From: an uncultured Methanobrevibacter sp.
GTDB lineage: Archaea; Methanobacteriota; Methanobacteria; Methanobacteriales; Methanobacteriaceae
Length of the DNA: 64,000 nt
Assembly (NCBI RefSeq): GCF_937881195.1
Contig: NZ_CALGFC010000025.1
Coordinates: forward strand, 62,001-126,000
Direction: 5' to 3'
Positions 44,637-54,181 of this stretch are shown piece by piece (positions within the stretch are counted from its first letter, which is position 1; each line of letters begins with the position of its first letter). The notes under the pieces were generated by a model. It had not been told where the DNA came from. It made no database searches and saw only the letters and a program-made list of their open reading frames with translations. The translations under genes and the position numbers were made by a program.

Positions 44637-44676
44637 TTATCATTCTTAAAAAGTAGATAGAAAAATTAATTTAATT
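44605..44676. repeat. Tandem duplication of the gatE 3' end
   Basis: The last 30 bases or so of gatE with its stop codon (TTCTTAAAAAGGAGATAG and following, from 44605) are repeated from 44643 with a 38-bp offset and one visible base change (AAAGGAGAT to AAAGTAGAT). The second copy is outside the gene. Confidence 0.88.
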
Positions 44677-44859
44677 TAAATTACATATAATAAATAGTCT
44701 AGTTGACACAATATTATTATTATATATTTTATTATATTTTAAATGGTATCAATCTTTATTAAAATTTGATAAATATTAAAATTATTGATTAAAATTGATT
44801 AATTTCTAAATAGTATATAAATAAGTTAATAATATATTAAATAAGGGTTTTGGGATAAA

Positions 44860-45789
44860 ATGGAAAAATATGATATTGTAATTATTGGCGCAGGTCCTGG
44901 AGGTTTAACAGCAGGGTTATATGCTGGAAGGCAAGGAACAAAAACTTTATTATTAGATAAAGGACTTACTGGAGGTTCTGGTTTAATGGTCCCTTCGATG
45001 GAAAATTATCCAGGGTTTGATTTAATAGCGGGCATGAGTTTAATAGCTAAAATGAAAAAACAAACTGAAAGAAATGCTACTATATATGAAATGGAAGGAG
45101 TTGAATCTATCAATAAAACTACTGATGGATTAATTATTAAAACTTCTAATAATAAATATTGTGCAAAATCAGTTATTTTAGCAACTGGAACCACTCATAG
45201 GAAATTAGGTGTTTCCGGAGAGGAAGAATTTAAAGGGCTAGGTGTTTCTTATTGTGCTACTTGTGATGGATTACTTTATAAAGATAAAGATATTCTTATG
45301 ATTGGTGGAGGAAATAGTGCTCTTCAGGAAGCTATATTTTTACATAATGTTGGATGTAATGTTACTGTTGTTCATAGAAGAGATGAATTTAGAGCTGAAA
45401 AATATCTTCAAGATAAACTTGATGAAAAACAAATACCAGTTATTTGGGATTCTAAAGTAGAAGAAATAAAAGGTAATCAAATGGTTGAGTCCGTTGTTTT
45501 ATCAAATACTAAAGATGGTTCTAAAGAAGAGTTAAAAGTTCAAGGAATTTTTGTAGCTATTGGTGATATCCCTTCAAGTGATTTAGCTAAAGAATTAGGT
45601 GTTAATGTTAATAAATACAACCAAATAATTGTTGATAAAACACAAAGAACTAATGTTGATAATGTTTATGCAATCGGTGATGTAACTGGTGGTGTAAAAC
45701 AATGGGTTGTTGCTTGTGGTGAAGGTGCGATAGCTGCAACTTATGCATATCAAGATCTTGAACAAACTAAAAATAGAGAAATAGAATAG
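44860..45789 (+). CDS. trxB: Thioredoxin reductase
   Basis: The 309-residue flavoprotein has an N-terminal FAD fold (IVIIGAGPGGLTAGLYAGRQG), the redox-active CATC (YCATCDG), a second nucleotide fold MIGGGNSALQEAIFL with HRRDEFRAEKYL, and the C-terminal FAD motif VDNVYAIGDVTGG. The HRR-x2-FRA stretch is the 2'-phosphate signature of NADPH enzymes, which argues against the F420-dependent type known from another methanogen. It would reduce a thioredoxin not encoded here. Length is normal. Confidence 0.93.
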   Translation: MEKYDIVIIGAGPGGLTAGLYAGRQGTKTLLLDKGLTGGSGLMVPSMENYPGFDLIAGMSLIAKMKKQTERNATIYEMEGVESINKTTDGLIIKTSNNKYCAKSVILATGTTHRKLGVSGEEEFKGLGVSYCATCDGLLYKDKDILMIGGGNSALQEAIFLHNVGCNVTVVHRRDEFRAEKYLQDKLDEKQIPVIWDSKVEEIKGNQMVESVVLSNTKDGSKEELKVQGIFVAIGDIPSSDLAKELGVNVNKYNQIIVDKTQRTNVDNVYAIGDVTGGVKQWVVACGEGAIAATYAYQDLEQTKNREIE

Positions 45790-45973
45790 TATAAGCCTAT
45801 AATTTTAATTTTTTTATATTATATTATATATTATATAATTATATAATTATATTTTAGTCTTTATATTTAATCATAAAACTAGCTTATAGGCTATTTAATT
45901 AATATTAACAATTTGGAGATTATAAAAAAATATATGGATAATTTTTATAATTATATAAATATTTTAATAATTA

Positions 45974-46141
45974 TTAATATTTTTTATATTTATTAGATTT
46001 AAAATAGCTATAAATCAAGAAAGCTATTATTAAAACTATGATAATTGGTAAAAGTATTGGTATTATCCATAAAAATATATAAACAATTAATGCCCCAATT
46101 AAGACAGCTACTATCATATATATTAAATCTTGAAGTTCCAT
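45974..46141 (-). CDS. Very small hydrophobic protein (55 residues), unknown
   Basis: An ATG on the minus strand at 46141 opens a frame that ends in TAA at 45974-45976. It encodes MELQDLIYMIVAVLIGALI, an IFLWIIPILLP turn and a second hydrophobic stretch, ending SYFKSNKYKKY. This is the order of a membrane-hairpin protein with a basic C-terminus. The DNA is less AT-rich than the flanks. No ribosome site is visible, and a TATA-like TTTATATAG lies about 25 bases upstream, which would suit a leaderless mRNA. A similar short ORF lies downstream of the next genes at 47873-48010. Confidence 0.55.
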   Translation of the reverse strand: MELQDLIYMIVAVLIGALIVYIFLWIIPILLPIIIVLIIAFLIYSYFKSNKYKKY

Positions 46142-46639
46142 GATTATTTTATTTATAAAAAGTACTATATAAATAATTTGAATTTATATTTTGTCTTATA
46201 TAACTTTACTAAGAGATTATATAATTAAGATATTAATTAATAAATATGTTTAATTTACTGTTAATAATCAAATATTAATTAAAATTTTTAAATATAATAA
46301 AAATTAACTATATTATATATTAATATATTATATTTCAATATATTATATATTAATAAATTATATTCCACTATATTATATTTTAGTAATATATTAAATAATT
46401 AAAATATTGAATATTATAATAAGAATATCTTAAATTAGCATATATTAAATAAGAATATATTAAATTAGTTATATTAATGTTAATCTTTTATTTAATAATG
46501 AATATATTTTGGATATTTATTTTGTTATAATTGTTTGAATGCTAATTACAAAATATATTTTGGATATTATATAATTTTACTTGTCTGAATAATAATTATA
46601 AATTAATAATAAAAAGATTAAATAATAAAGAGTAAAAAT
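46142..46639. other. AT-rich gap upstream of guaA glutaminase gene
   Basis: No gene is present. ATATTATATATTAATA units recur at 46300-46370, AATAAGAATATATTAAATTAG at 46430-46470, and a roughly 75-bp imperfect duplication starts with AATATATTTTGGATAT at 46500 and 46551. Confidence 0.45.
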
Positions 46640-47212
46640 ATGAAAATTCTAATTATTAATAATAAAGGTCAATATAATCATAGAATTGGGAGAAGTTTAA
46701 AATATCTCAATATTCCTTATGAATTAGTTTCAAATGAACTTTCAATAGAAGAAATTAAGGAAAAAAAACCAATGGGATTGATTTTTGGTGGAGGTCCTTC
46801 TATTGAAGAATCAGGAAATAGTTCGGAATATATAGATAATTTTGATGATATTAATGTCCCTATTTTGGGTATATGTTTGGGTCATCAGCTTATAGCTAAA
46901 TCATTTGGTGGCGATGTTTCAAGTTCTTCAACAGAAAGTTATGCTCAAATTGAAATTGATATTATAGATGAAGATAATCTTTTTGAAGGAATTTCTTCTC
47001 CTATGAAAGTTTGGACATCTCATAAAGATGAAGTTAAAACATTACCTAAAGATTTCAAAATATTAGCTAAATCTTCTATATGTGATATTGAAGCTATGAA
47101 ACACATTGAAAAGGATATTTATGGAATCCAGTTCCATCCTGAGGTTCATCACACTCCTGAAGGAGAATTTATTTTTAAAAATTTCCTAAAAATTTGTGAA
47201 AATAAAATATAA
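46640..47212 (+). CDS. guaA: GMP synthase, glutaminase subunit
   Basis: The 190-residue class I glutamine amidotransferase supplies ammonia to the separate synthetase subunit, the archaeal arrangement of GMP synthase. The triad is Cys79 (ILGICLGHQL), His166 and Glu168 (QFHPEVHHT). Oxyanion residues are in IFGGGPSIEESG. Its partner is encoded at 48305, with an 87-residue unknown gene between them. Confidence 0.94.
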   Translation: MKILIINNKGQYNHRIGRSLKYLNIPYELVSNELSIEEIKEKKPMGLIFGGGPSIEESGNSSEYIDNFDDINVPILGICLGHQLIAKSFGGDVSSSSTESYAQIEIDIIDEDNLFEGISSPMKVWTSHKDEVKTLPKDFKILAKSSICDIEAMKHIEKDIYGIQFHPEVHHTPEGEFIFKNFLKICENKI

Positions 47213-47391
47213 AAAATTATTTATAAATAACTTAATATAACTTTTATAAGTAATTATAACATAAATAATAATTATATAAACAAAAAAACTATTATTATTA
47301 TTATATTTGCACTATGATTATAAATAAAAATATTTAATTATTAACTCATAATTAGATAAAAAAATGATAAATGAATAAGATTTGAGGTATA

Positions 47392-47655
47392 ATGATGATT
47401 GATAATTTTGAAGAATTAAAAAACAAAGCAGTGGATTATAAACAAGAAATTAAAAGAGAAGGTTTATCTGTTACAATAGGAGATTCTGAAGAAAATTTTA
47501 GGATTTCTGGAATTGGTGAAAAAGCTGTCAAGATAGAAAAATTTATTAAATATGAAGATATGATTGAAGCTTCAGAGCTTGGCAGAGATGATAGTCTTGA
47601 AGTCCTTATAAAAAAGGTTATTGAGAATTTTGAGCCATCTGAGGATGAAGAATAA
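47392..47655 (+). CDS. Small acidic protein between the GMP synthase subunits, unknown
   Basis: This 87-residue protein is not recognised. It is soluble, with a two-strand segment (GLSVTIGDSEENFRISGIG) between a basic helix and an acidic C-terminal helix (EVLIKKVIENFEPSEDEE). A GAGGT ribosome site just before ATGATG supports it. Its place between the two GMP synthase subunit genes, in the same direction, suggests co-regulation or a helper role, which is inference. Confidence 0.65.
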   Translation: MMIDNFEELKNKAVDYKQEIKREGLSVTIGDSEENFRISGIGEKAVKIEKFIKYEDMIEASELGRDDSLEVLIKKVIENFEPSEDEE

Positions 47656-47872
47656 TTTTCAATAAAGATAATAATTAGAAATTTTTAGAAATAACTGTTT
47701 AAAATTAAAATTTTAATCAAAATTTATAATAAAATTTTAATTATTAAATCAAATCTATAAATTAATTATATTTTGCTCATTATCATTGTTATTATTAATA
47801 AAATAATATTTAAAATTAAGATTTCTACCTAAATAGTTTTTAATTTTTATTTGAATTAGGAAAATCATAATT

Positions 47873-48010
47873 TTAAAATAAAAATATATAAATTAAATAT
47901 GCTATTAAAATAACAATTATTACTGGAGCTAACCATCTTAGGACTTTATATGCAATATATGCTAAAAAAAGACATACTAAAATAATTAATATATTTCCAA
48001 GTGTTATCAT
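47873..48010 (-). CDS. Very small hydrophobic protein (45 residues), unknown
   Basis: On the minus strand an ATG at 48010 opens MITLGNILIILVCLFLAYIAYKVLRW and ends after LIAYLIYIFLF with TAA at 47873-47875. The KVLRW turn between two hydrophobic halves resembles a membrane hairpin. There is no ribosome site; a TATA-like AATATAAAT on the opposite strand sits about 25 bases upstream, which would fit leaderless transcription. It resembles in plan the 55-residue protein at 45974-46141. Confidence 0.5.
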   Translation of the reverse strand: MITLGNILIILVCLFLAYIAYKVLRWLAPVIIVILIAYLIYIFLF

Positions 48011-48304
48011 ATATAAGAATATGTTATTGGTTAATATAAATCTTTTTAATAAAATAGGTTATATTTTAATAGAAATATAAATTTCTAATAAAATTAACAT
48101 TTTTTAAATTTTATTTATTTAAGAAAGTATATAACTAATTTTTATTGCATATTGTTTTAAAAATTTTCGTATTATAATTGTTTTAATAAACTTTTAGACA
48201 CTAATGGGTTATTATATATGAATTCAAATTGTTTAATTGTTTTATAATAAATTTTACTTATTATATTTTTTAATATTATAATTTTATTTAATAGGTGTCA
48301 TCAC

Positions 48305-49231
48305 ATGTTTAACCCATCGGAATTTATAAAAGAATCCATTGAAAGTATCAAAAATGAAATTAATGGTGAAAAAACAATAATTGCCTTATCTGGCGGGGTC
48401 GATAGCTCAGTATGTTCTGTTTTAGTTAAAGAAGCTATTGGGGATAATTTAGTTGCAGTTTTTGTTGATCATGGCCTTCTTCGGGAAGGAGAAGTTGAAG
48501 AAGTCTGTAATATTTTTGAAGATAGGCTAAATTTTGTTTATGTTGATGCAAGTAATGAATTTTTAGAGGCGCTTTCTGGAGTAGAAGATCCTGAAGAAAA
48601 GAGAAAGATTATTGGAAAAATTTTTATAGATGTTTTTGAAAGAGAAGCAGAAAAAATAGAAGCTAAATTCCTTGTTCAAGGTACAATAGCCCCAGATTGG
48701 ATTGAAAGTGAAGGTAAAATAAAATCTCACCACAATCTTGCTTTACCTGGAGGTATGGTTTTAGAAGTTGTTGAACCTGTTCGTGATTTATATAAGGATG
48801 AAGTTAGGGAAATTGGTTTGGAATTAGGTCTTCCTGATGAACTTGTTTATAGGCAACCTTTCCCAGGACCCGGTCTTGCTGTTAGGGTTGTAGGAGAACT
48901 TTCAGAAGAAAAATTAGAAATCTGTAGAAAAGCAGATAGTATTGTTCGTGAAGAAATAATCAAAAATGGTATTGATAAAGATTTATGGCAATATTTTGCA
49001 GTTTTAACAGATACTAAAGTAACTGGTGTAAAAGGAGATCAAAGAGATTTTGGTTATTTGGTTGTTTTGAGAATGATTGCATCTGTAGATGCTATGACTG
49101 CTTATGTTCCAGAATTGCCATGGGATGTTGTTAGAACTATATCTAAAAGAATTACTTCTGAAGTTTCGGAAGTTACTCATGTTTCATTATCTATAAGTGA
49201 TAAACCACCAAGCACAATTGAATTTGCTTAA
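48305..49231 (+). CDS. guaA: GMP synthase, ATP-pyrophosphatase subunit
   Basis: This 308-residue subunit adenylates XMP and accepts ammonia from the glutaminase subunit. The PP-loop is SGGVDSS at 29-35. FVDHGLLREGE, the PFPGPGLAVRVVGE signature and the C-terminal dimer motif ISDKPPSTIEFA are all present. In bacteria it is fused to the glutaminase; here it is separate, as usual in archaea. GGTGTCATC lies just before the ATG. Confidence 0.95.
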   Translation: MFNPSEFIKESIESIKNEINGEKTIIALSGGVDSSVCSVLVKEAIGDNLVAVFVDHGLLREGEVEEVCNIFEDRLNFVYVDASNEFLEALSGVEDPEEKRKIIGKIFIDVFEREAEKIEAKFLVQGTIAPDWIESEGKIKSHHNLALPGGMVLEVVEPVRDLYKDEVREIGLELGLPDELVYRQPFPGPGLAVRVVGELSEEKLEICRKADSIVREEIIKNGIDKDLWQYFAVLTDTKVTGVKGDQRDFGYLVVLRMIASVDAMTAYVPELPWDVVRTISKRITSEVSEVTHVSLSISDKPPSTIEFA

Positions 49232-49484
49232 ATATTAAATGGTTATTAATTTAAAAATCTTATTATATATTTTATTATTAATTATATTAAAATTATATTA
49301 TATTATTATATTATATTAAAATTATATTATATTTTATTATTAATTATATTATTAATTATATTATTGACTATATTATTGACTATATTATTAATCATATCAA
49401 TATTATACATTATTTGTGAAGATAATTTATATTTTTATGATATGGGGACAATTTATAGTTTTATGGATGGACTTTAGTGGTATC

Positions 49485-50222
49485 ATGGAAGATAAAGATT
49501 TTAATTATTGTATGTATTGTGGTGAAAAAGTTTCTGCAGGGGTTACAAGGTGTGAACATTGTGGAGAATGGTTAGGAGATAATTCTGTTTCAAGAAATCA
49601 TATTCCAAACAATTATGTTTCACAAGAAAGATTGAATAATAATAATATGGAACTTGAAAACCCTATTAAAAAAGAAGTTATAGATACTAAATCTTTAAAA
49701 AATACTAAAAATGATTCATCAGATAATAAGAAGAATATTGAATATTCAAACGCTATTCCAATAAGAAGATTATTTTTATTGTTATTTTTAACAATGGGGC
49801 TTTATGGCTTTTATTGGTTTTATAAAAATAGCTGTTATTTAAGAGATGATCTTGGCCATGATAATAGTCCTGGATTAAGAACTATCTTATTATTAATTCC
49901 AATACTTAATATTTTTGTTTTCTATGATTTATTATCAAAAATAAATAATAATATTGAAAAAGAAGGAATTGAGTCATATTCTCCATCATTAAATACATTA
50001 ATAATGATATTTCTAGGCCCAATTAGCATTTTTAGCTTTTGGGTTTTCATAAATGTTCAAGAAGTTATTAATGAACTTTGGAGATTTAAACAGCCTAATC
50101 TTCCTGTAAGAAGAACATTTAGTGGTTCAGAGAGGATTGTATTATTTTTTGGAATATTATTGTGGGTAATTTACATTTTTATTATATTCCCAATGCTTAT
50201 GGTAATTTCAGGTTCAGTTTAA
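49485..50222 (+). CDS. Zinc-ribbon membrane protein with DUF4234-like domain
   Basis: About 245 residues from ATG 49485. The N-terminus is a zinc ribbon (CMYCGEKVSAGVTRCEHCGEW). A polar linker rich in Asn and Lys follows, then a membrane domain with about four helices: FLLLFLTMGLYGFYWFYKNS, LLLIPILNIFVFYDLL, LIMIFLGPISIFSFWVFI and a C-terminal IVLFFGILLWVIYIFII. The LTMGLYGFYWFYK motif is typical of the DUF4234 family. Function is unknown. The frame is open to 49416, but that extension lacks protein character. Confidence 0.75.
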   Translation: MEDKDFNYCMYCGEKVSAGVTRCEHCGEWLGDNSVSRNHIPNNYVSQERLNNNNMELENPIKKEVIDTKSLKNTKNDSSDNKKNIEYSNAIPIRRLFLLLFLTMGLYGFYWFYKNSCYLRDDLGHDNSPGLRTILLLIPILNIFVFYDLLSKINNNIEKEGIESYSPSLNTLIMIFLGPISIFSFWVFINVQEVINELWRFKQPNLPVRRTFSGSERIVLFFGILLWVIYIFIIFPMLMVISGSV

Positions 50223-50445
50223 ATTATTTTATTTAGTTTATTGATTAAGAAATCAATTTAAAAAACTAAATAAATTTTCAATTTTGATTAGTGTTATGAT
50301 TTAATTTATATAATTTATAATTTAGAAATATTGTATTATATGATTTGATATATTAAATTATAATTTAAAATACCAGTGCTTATTTTATTTAAAAAGATTT
50401 AATATATAATTTGATTTTTTATTTTTATTCAAGTTGGTTTTATTA

Positions 50446-51522
50446 ATGGAATTACTTATTATACAATCCCAAGAACATGAAACTCTTCCTTTGGCTGAGT
50501 TAAAAGCTGTTTTATCTACTGAAAATATTGATTGTGAACTTGAAGTTATTACTCAAGGTTTAATTTTATTAAAATCACTAGATGAATACGATTTTTACAA
50601 AAATTATAAAATATTAGTTAGAAGATTAGCTTACACTCATGAAATTCATGAGTTGATATTTAGGACAGAATTAAATAATCTTGAAAATGTTTTTCAAAAT
50701 GTTAATTGGGAGAGATATATTGAAAAAGATTTTGTTGTTAGAATTAAACGATTTGAAAAAGTTGATATTGATACAACCTCTATAGAACGAAGATTAGGTC
50801 ATTTAGTTTTAAATTCTGATAATTCTAATGAAGAAAACAAATTTAAAGTAAATTTAAAGGATCCAAACTCATTTATTAGGGTTGTAGCTACAAAAAAAGA
50901 AGTTTTTACAGGGCTTGAAAGATTTAAACTAAACAAAAAACATTTTCAAAATCTAAAACCTCATAAACGCCCTTTCTTTTATCCAGGATCCATGAGTCCT
51001 AAATTAGCTCGTTGTATGGTTAATTTATCACATATAAAAGAAAATCAACTTCTTTTAGATCCATTTTGTGGCACTGGTGGTATTCTTATTGAGGGAGCTA
51101 TGGTTGGGGCTAAACTTATTGGTTCTGATATCAATTGGAAAATGAAGAATGGAACATTAATTAATCTTAATTATTGTAGGGATCTTGATTACTGTGATAT
51201 TAATGAGACTGATTTTGAAGCTCACCATATTGATGTAAGAGAATTAAAGTTATACGAAAAAGTTGATGCAGTTGTTACTGATCCTCCTTATGGTATTTCA
51301 ACTTCAACTGGTGGCGAAAAGAGTGGTAAGATATTTCATCAATTTTTAGAGTCAATTGATTATAATATGAAAGAAAATGCATATCTTTGTATTGCTCATC
51401 CTCATTATCTTGATATAGATCCTATATTGGATGAATTTGACTTTAAATTACTAGAAAGACATGAAATTAAAATGCATAAAAGTTTAACAAGAATTATTTC
51501 TGTTATATGTAAAATTAAGTAA
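50446..51522 (+). CDS. tRNA (guanine-10-N2) methyltransferase, TrmG10 family
   Basis: About 358 residues with an N-terminal THUMP-type RNA-binding part (roughly 1-150) and a class I methyltransferase. LLLDPFCGTGGILIEGAM is the SAM site, LIGSDINWKM follows, and the catalytic motif VVTDPPYGISTSTG lies near 275. The DPPYG variant targets exocyclic amino groups of guanine. In archaea this enzyme makes N2-methyl or N2,N2-dimethylguanosine at tRNA position 10. The family start MELLIIQSQEHETLPLAEL supports ATG 50446 over a TTG at 50434. Confidence 0.9.
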   Translation: MELLIIQSQEHETLPLAELKAVLSTENIDCELEVITQGLILLKSLDEYDFYKNYKILVRRLAYTHEIHELIFRTELNNLENVFQNVNWERYIEKDFVVRIKRFEKVDIDTTSIERRLGHLVLNSDNSNEENKFKVNLKDPNSFIRVVATKKEVFTGLERFKLNKKHFQNLKPHKRPFFYPGSMSPKLARCMVNLSHIKENQLLLDPFCGTGGILIEGAMVGAKLIGSDINWKMKNGTLINLNYCRDLDYCDINETDFEAHHIDVRELKLYEKVDAVVTDPPYGISTSTGGEKSGKIFHQFLESIDYNMKENAYLCIAHPHYLDIDPILDEFDFKLLERHEIKMHKSLTRIISVICKIK

Positions 51523-52068
51523 AAATCAATATTTCTATTTTATATTATTTTTTGCATTTTTCAACTTTTATATTTTTATATTTTTCAACTTTTATATTTT
51601 TATATTTTTCAACTTTTATATTTTTTATATTTTTCCAATTTTTCTATTTTTATTCTTTATATTTTTAAATTTTTCAAAGGATATATATTTATATTATAGT
51701 TATTCTAAATATTATCATATTATATAAGATTTTTATTCCTGTCAATATTCTTAAAATTTAATAAAATAAATTATATTTTATCTAAATTAGAATATATTGT
51801 AGCTTATTGTATAAAAAGAGCTATTTTTTTATTTTATATTATATTATTTTATCATTTTCTTACTTATTTAAATAATATTTATATAAAATAAACTTAGTGA
51901 ATGTTTGCTTTAAAATTGTTATTATGTAAAATGACTTTTAAGACTAATAGCTTAAAAACTTTTTTTAGAAGTAATGGCTTAAACATTTTTTTAGAAGTAA
52001 TGGCTTAGACATTTTTGAGATAAAGGCTTAAAAATCTTTTATAATTTGTAATTTGGAGATGATAATTT
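51523..52068. other. Gap upstream of a surface-protein gene
   Basis: Two repeat arrays lie here. The 24-bp array is listed separately. Next to the surface-protein gene, four copies of a 23-27 bp unit with GTAATGGCTTAAACATTTTT run from about 51940 to 52040. No ORF is present. GGAGATGATA at the right end is the ribosome site. Confidence 0.6.
51554..51640. repeat. Three 24-bp tandem repeats after the methyltransferase gene
   Basis: CAACTTTTATATTTTTATAT recurs with an exact 24-bp period (CAACT at 51562, 51586 and 51610), followed by a degenerate copy. The strong T bias suggests that it also serves as a termination tract. Confidence 0.85.
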
Positions 52069-53970
52069 ATGCAATTTAAATATAAAAAACTATTTAAGGA
52101 ATATTTTAGCAAGATTGTGGTTTTCACTATATTTTTTTCTTTGTTTGCTGTAGTTTCTATATCTTCTGTTAATGCAGCTAGTTATTCTGTTAATGAGACT
52201 TGGGATTTTGTAATGATTCAAGATTTGTTGGATAATACTAATGATATTACTAATTTGCATTTTACAAGCGATATTAGTGGTGTTTATAATAATATTATAT
52301 TAACTATTAATAAAGCAGTTAGCTTCACCTGTGATGAGGGTGTTATTCTTAATGGTTCTTATAATGGTGGGCCGTGGGGAACTGCTTTTAATATTTTATC
52401 AAATAGTGTCAATATCACTGGTTTTACAATTATTGGTTATAATCAGGGTATTTCTACATATAATGTAAATAATATTGGGATTTTTAATAATAATATTTCA
52501 AATAATAATCATGGAGTTGATATTAAGAGTGCAACTAATGTTTCCATAGCTAATAATACTATTAATAATAACGAATTTTCAGGGGTCAATGTTAATTCTT
52601 CCAAAAATGTTATTGTTGATAATAATATTTTGGAAAGTAACTCTGGGGATTCAATTTTGGTTGTTTCATCTGATTCGGTTAATTTAAAAAATAATAAAAT
52701 CAGAAAAAATAATGGAGATGGTATTTCAGTTAATAATTCCAGTTTGGATGCTTTAAATAATTTAGTCGAGGAGAATGGGGGTAATGGTATTAGCCTTAAT
52801 TCTTATAAAAGTTCTAATGGTGCTAATATAAAAGATAATATTGTTAAAAAGAATAAAGGCAATGGAATTAATCTTGAAAACTTTTCTAAAGCTTATATTA
52901 ATAATAATATTGTAGAGAGTAATGCTGAAGATGGTATTTCTATACAGGACTCTTCAAATGTAGATATTTTAAGTAATAATATTTCAAAGAATAATAATGG
53001 TATAAGTGTTGATTCTTGTGAAGATGTTAACATAAAGAATAATAAAGTGATAAACAATGTAATTGGTGTTTCTTTAGATCATTCTAAAAAAAGCAATATA
53101 GAAAATAATAATATTGAATCTAATAATAAAAATGGGATAAATATTTTTAATTCTATTAATTCTAAAATTATTAATAATAATATTAGAAATAATCAAGATT
53201 ATGGGATTTTAGGTTCTGGAAATTATAATGATATTTCAAAAAACACATTAACCAATAATAAATATGTTGGAATAGACTTTGAAGGAAATAAAAATAATAT
53301 TAAAAATAATATTATAATAAAGTCTTATAGGGGAGTTTTGTTGGTAGGATATGAAAATGTTATTACAAATAACAATATTAATGACATAGGGAACTATGGA
53401 ATTTTGATTTATTATGATTCTAACTCTGTAATTTCCAACACTTTAAAAAACAATAAAATGGGGATTTATATTGATGGAATCAAAAATATAATTAGTAAAA
53501 ATAAAATTAACACTAATTCTAATGGTATTTATATTAAAAGAAACTATAATTCATTATCTTCCAATTCAATTAATTCAAAAGGTAAATATGGAATAAAAGC
53601 TGCTGGATCATATAACAATTTCTTGAAAAACAAAGTTATTTCTAAAAGCTATGGTATTTATCTAAGTGGAAGTAAAAACAATTTAAAGTCCAATGAGATT
53701 TATTCTAAGTTTACTGGGATTTATATAAATGGTAATTCAAATTTGATTTCAAAAAATATTGCAGATAATAATAAAAGATATGGAATTGAAGTAAAAGGAA
53801 ATAAGAATACAATTATAAAAAACAAATTATTTAAGAATAAATCTTATGCAATTAAGATAGTTGGAAAAATCAATAAAATTACTTATAATACTATATCTAA
53901 AAAGAAAAAACATGAAATATTGATATCTGGGAAGAAAAATGTTATTAAGGCAACAAAACTAGTGAAATAA
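52069..53970 (+). CDS. Adhesin-like right-handed parallel beta-helix protein
   Basis: The 633-residue protein starts with a signal peptide (KIVVFTIFFSLFAVVSISSVNAAS, cleavage near residue 37). Nearly all the rest is PbH1/NosD-type repeats of about 22 residues with NNxIxNN turns: NVSIANNTINNNEFSGVNV is one. Such proteins are secreted and stack into a long helix. No C-terminal membrane helix or sorting motif is seen; the end (KKKKHEILISGKKNVIKATKLVK) is very basic. It may be held by charge to the wall or released. Function in adhesion is inferred from its class in Methanobrevibacter and Methanosphaera. Confidence 0.85.
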   Translation: MQFKYKKLFKEYFSKIVVFTIFFSLFAVVSISSVNAASYSVNETWDFVMIQDLLDNTNDITNLHFTSDISGVYNNIILTINKAVSFTCDEGVILNGSYNGGPWGTAFNILSNSVNITGFTIIGYNQGISTYNVNNIGIFNNNISNNNHGVDIKSATNVSIANNTINNNEFSGVNVNSSKNVIVDNNILESNSGDSILVVSSDSVNLKNNKIRKNNGDGISVNNSSLDALNNLVEENGGNGISLNSYKSSNGANIKDNIVKKNKGNGINLENFSKAYINNNIVESNAEDGISIQDSSNVDILSNNISKNNNGISVDSCEDVNIKNNKVINNVIGVSLDHSKKSNIENNNIESNNKNGINIFNSINSKIINNNIRNNQDYGILGSGNYNDISKNTLTNNKYVGIDFEGNKNNIKNNIIIKSYRGVLLVGYENVITNNNINDIGNYGILIYYDSNSVISNTLKNNKMGIYIDGIKNIISKNKINTNSNGIYIKRNYNSLSSNSINSKGKYGIKAAGSYNNFLKNKVISKSYGIYLSGSKNNLKSNEIYSKFTGIYINGNSNLISKNIADNNKRYGIEVKGNKNTIIKNKLFKNKSYAIKIVGKINKITYNTISKKKKHEILISGKKNVIKATKLVK

Positions 53971-54042
53971 ATAAATGATGGATTATTATTTCATCATTTA
54001 TTATTAAATTCTAAGTTTTTCAGTTAAATATAATATTCTATT

Positions 54043-54075
<33 letters not shown>

Positions 54076-54181
54076 AATAAATAAATATATTAACTTTAAG
54101 TAACATATTTTGTTTATAATAAATAATGATATCTCTTTTTAAGGATATTATTATCAAAACACTCATGATTTAGGAGATAAG

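Noticed and set aside
45793..45892. AGCCTATAA and TTATAGGCT inverted repeat after trxB
   Set aside because: A nine-base match with an 81-base spacer is weak in such a skewed composition.
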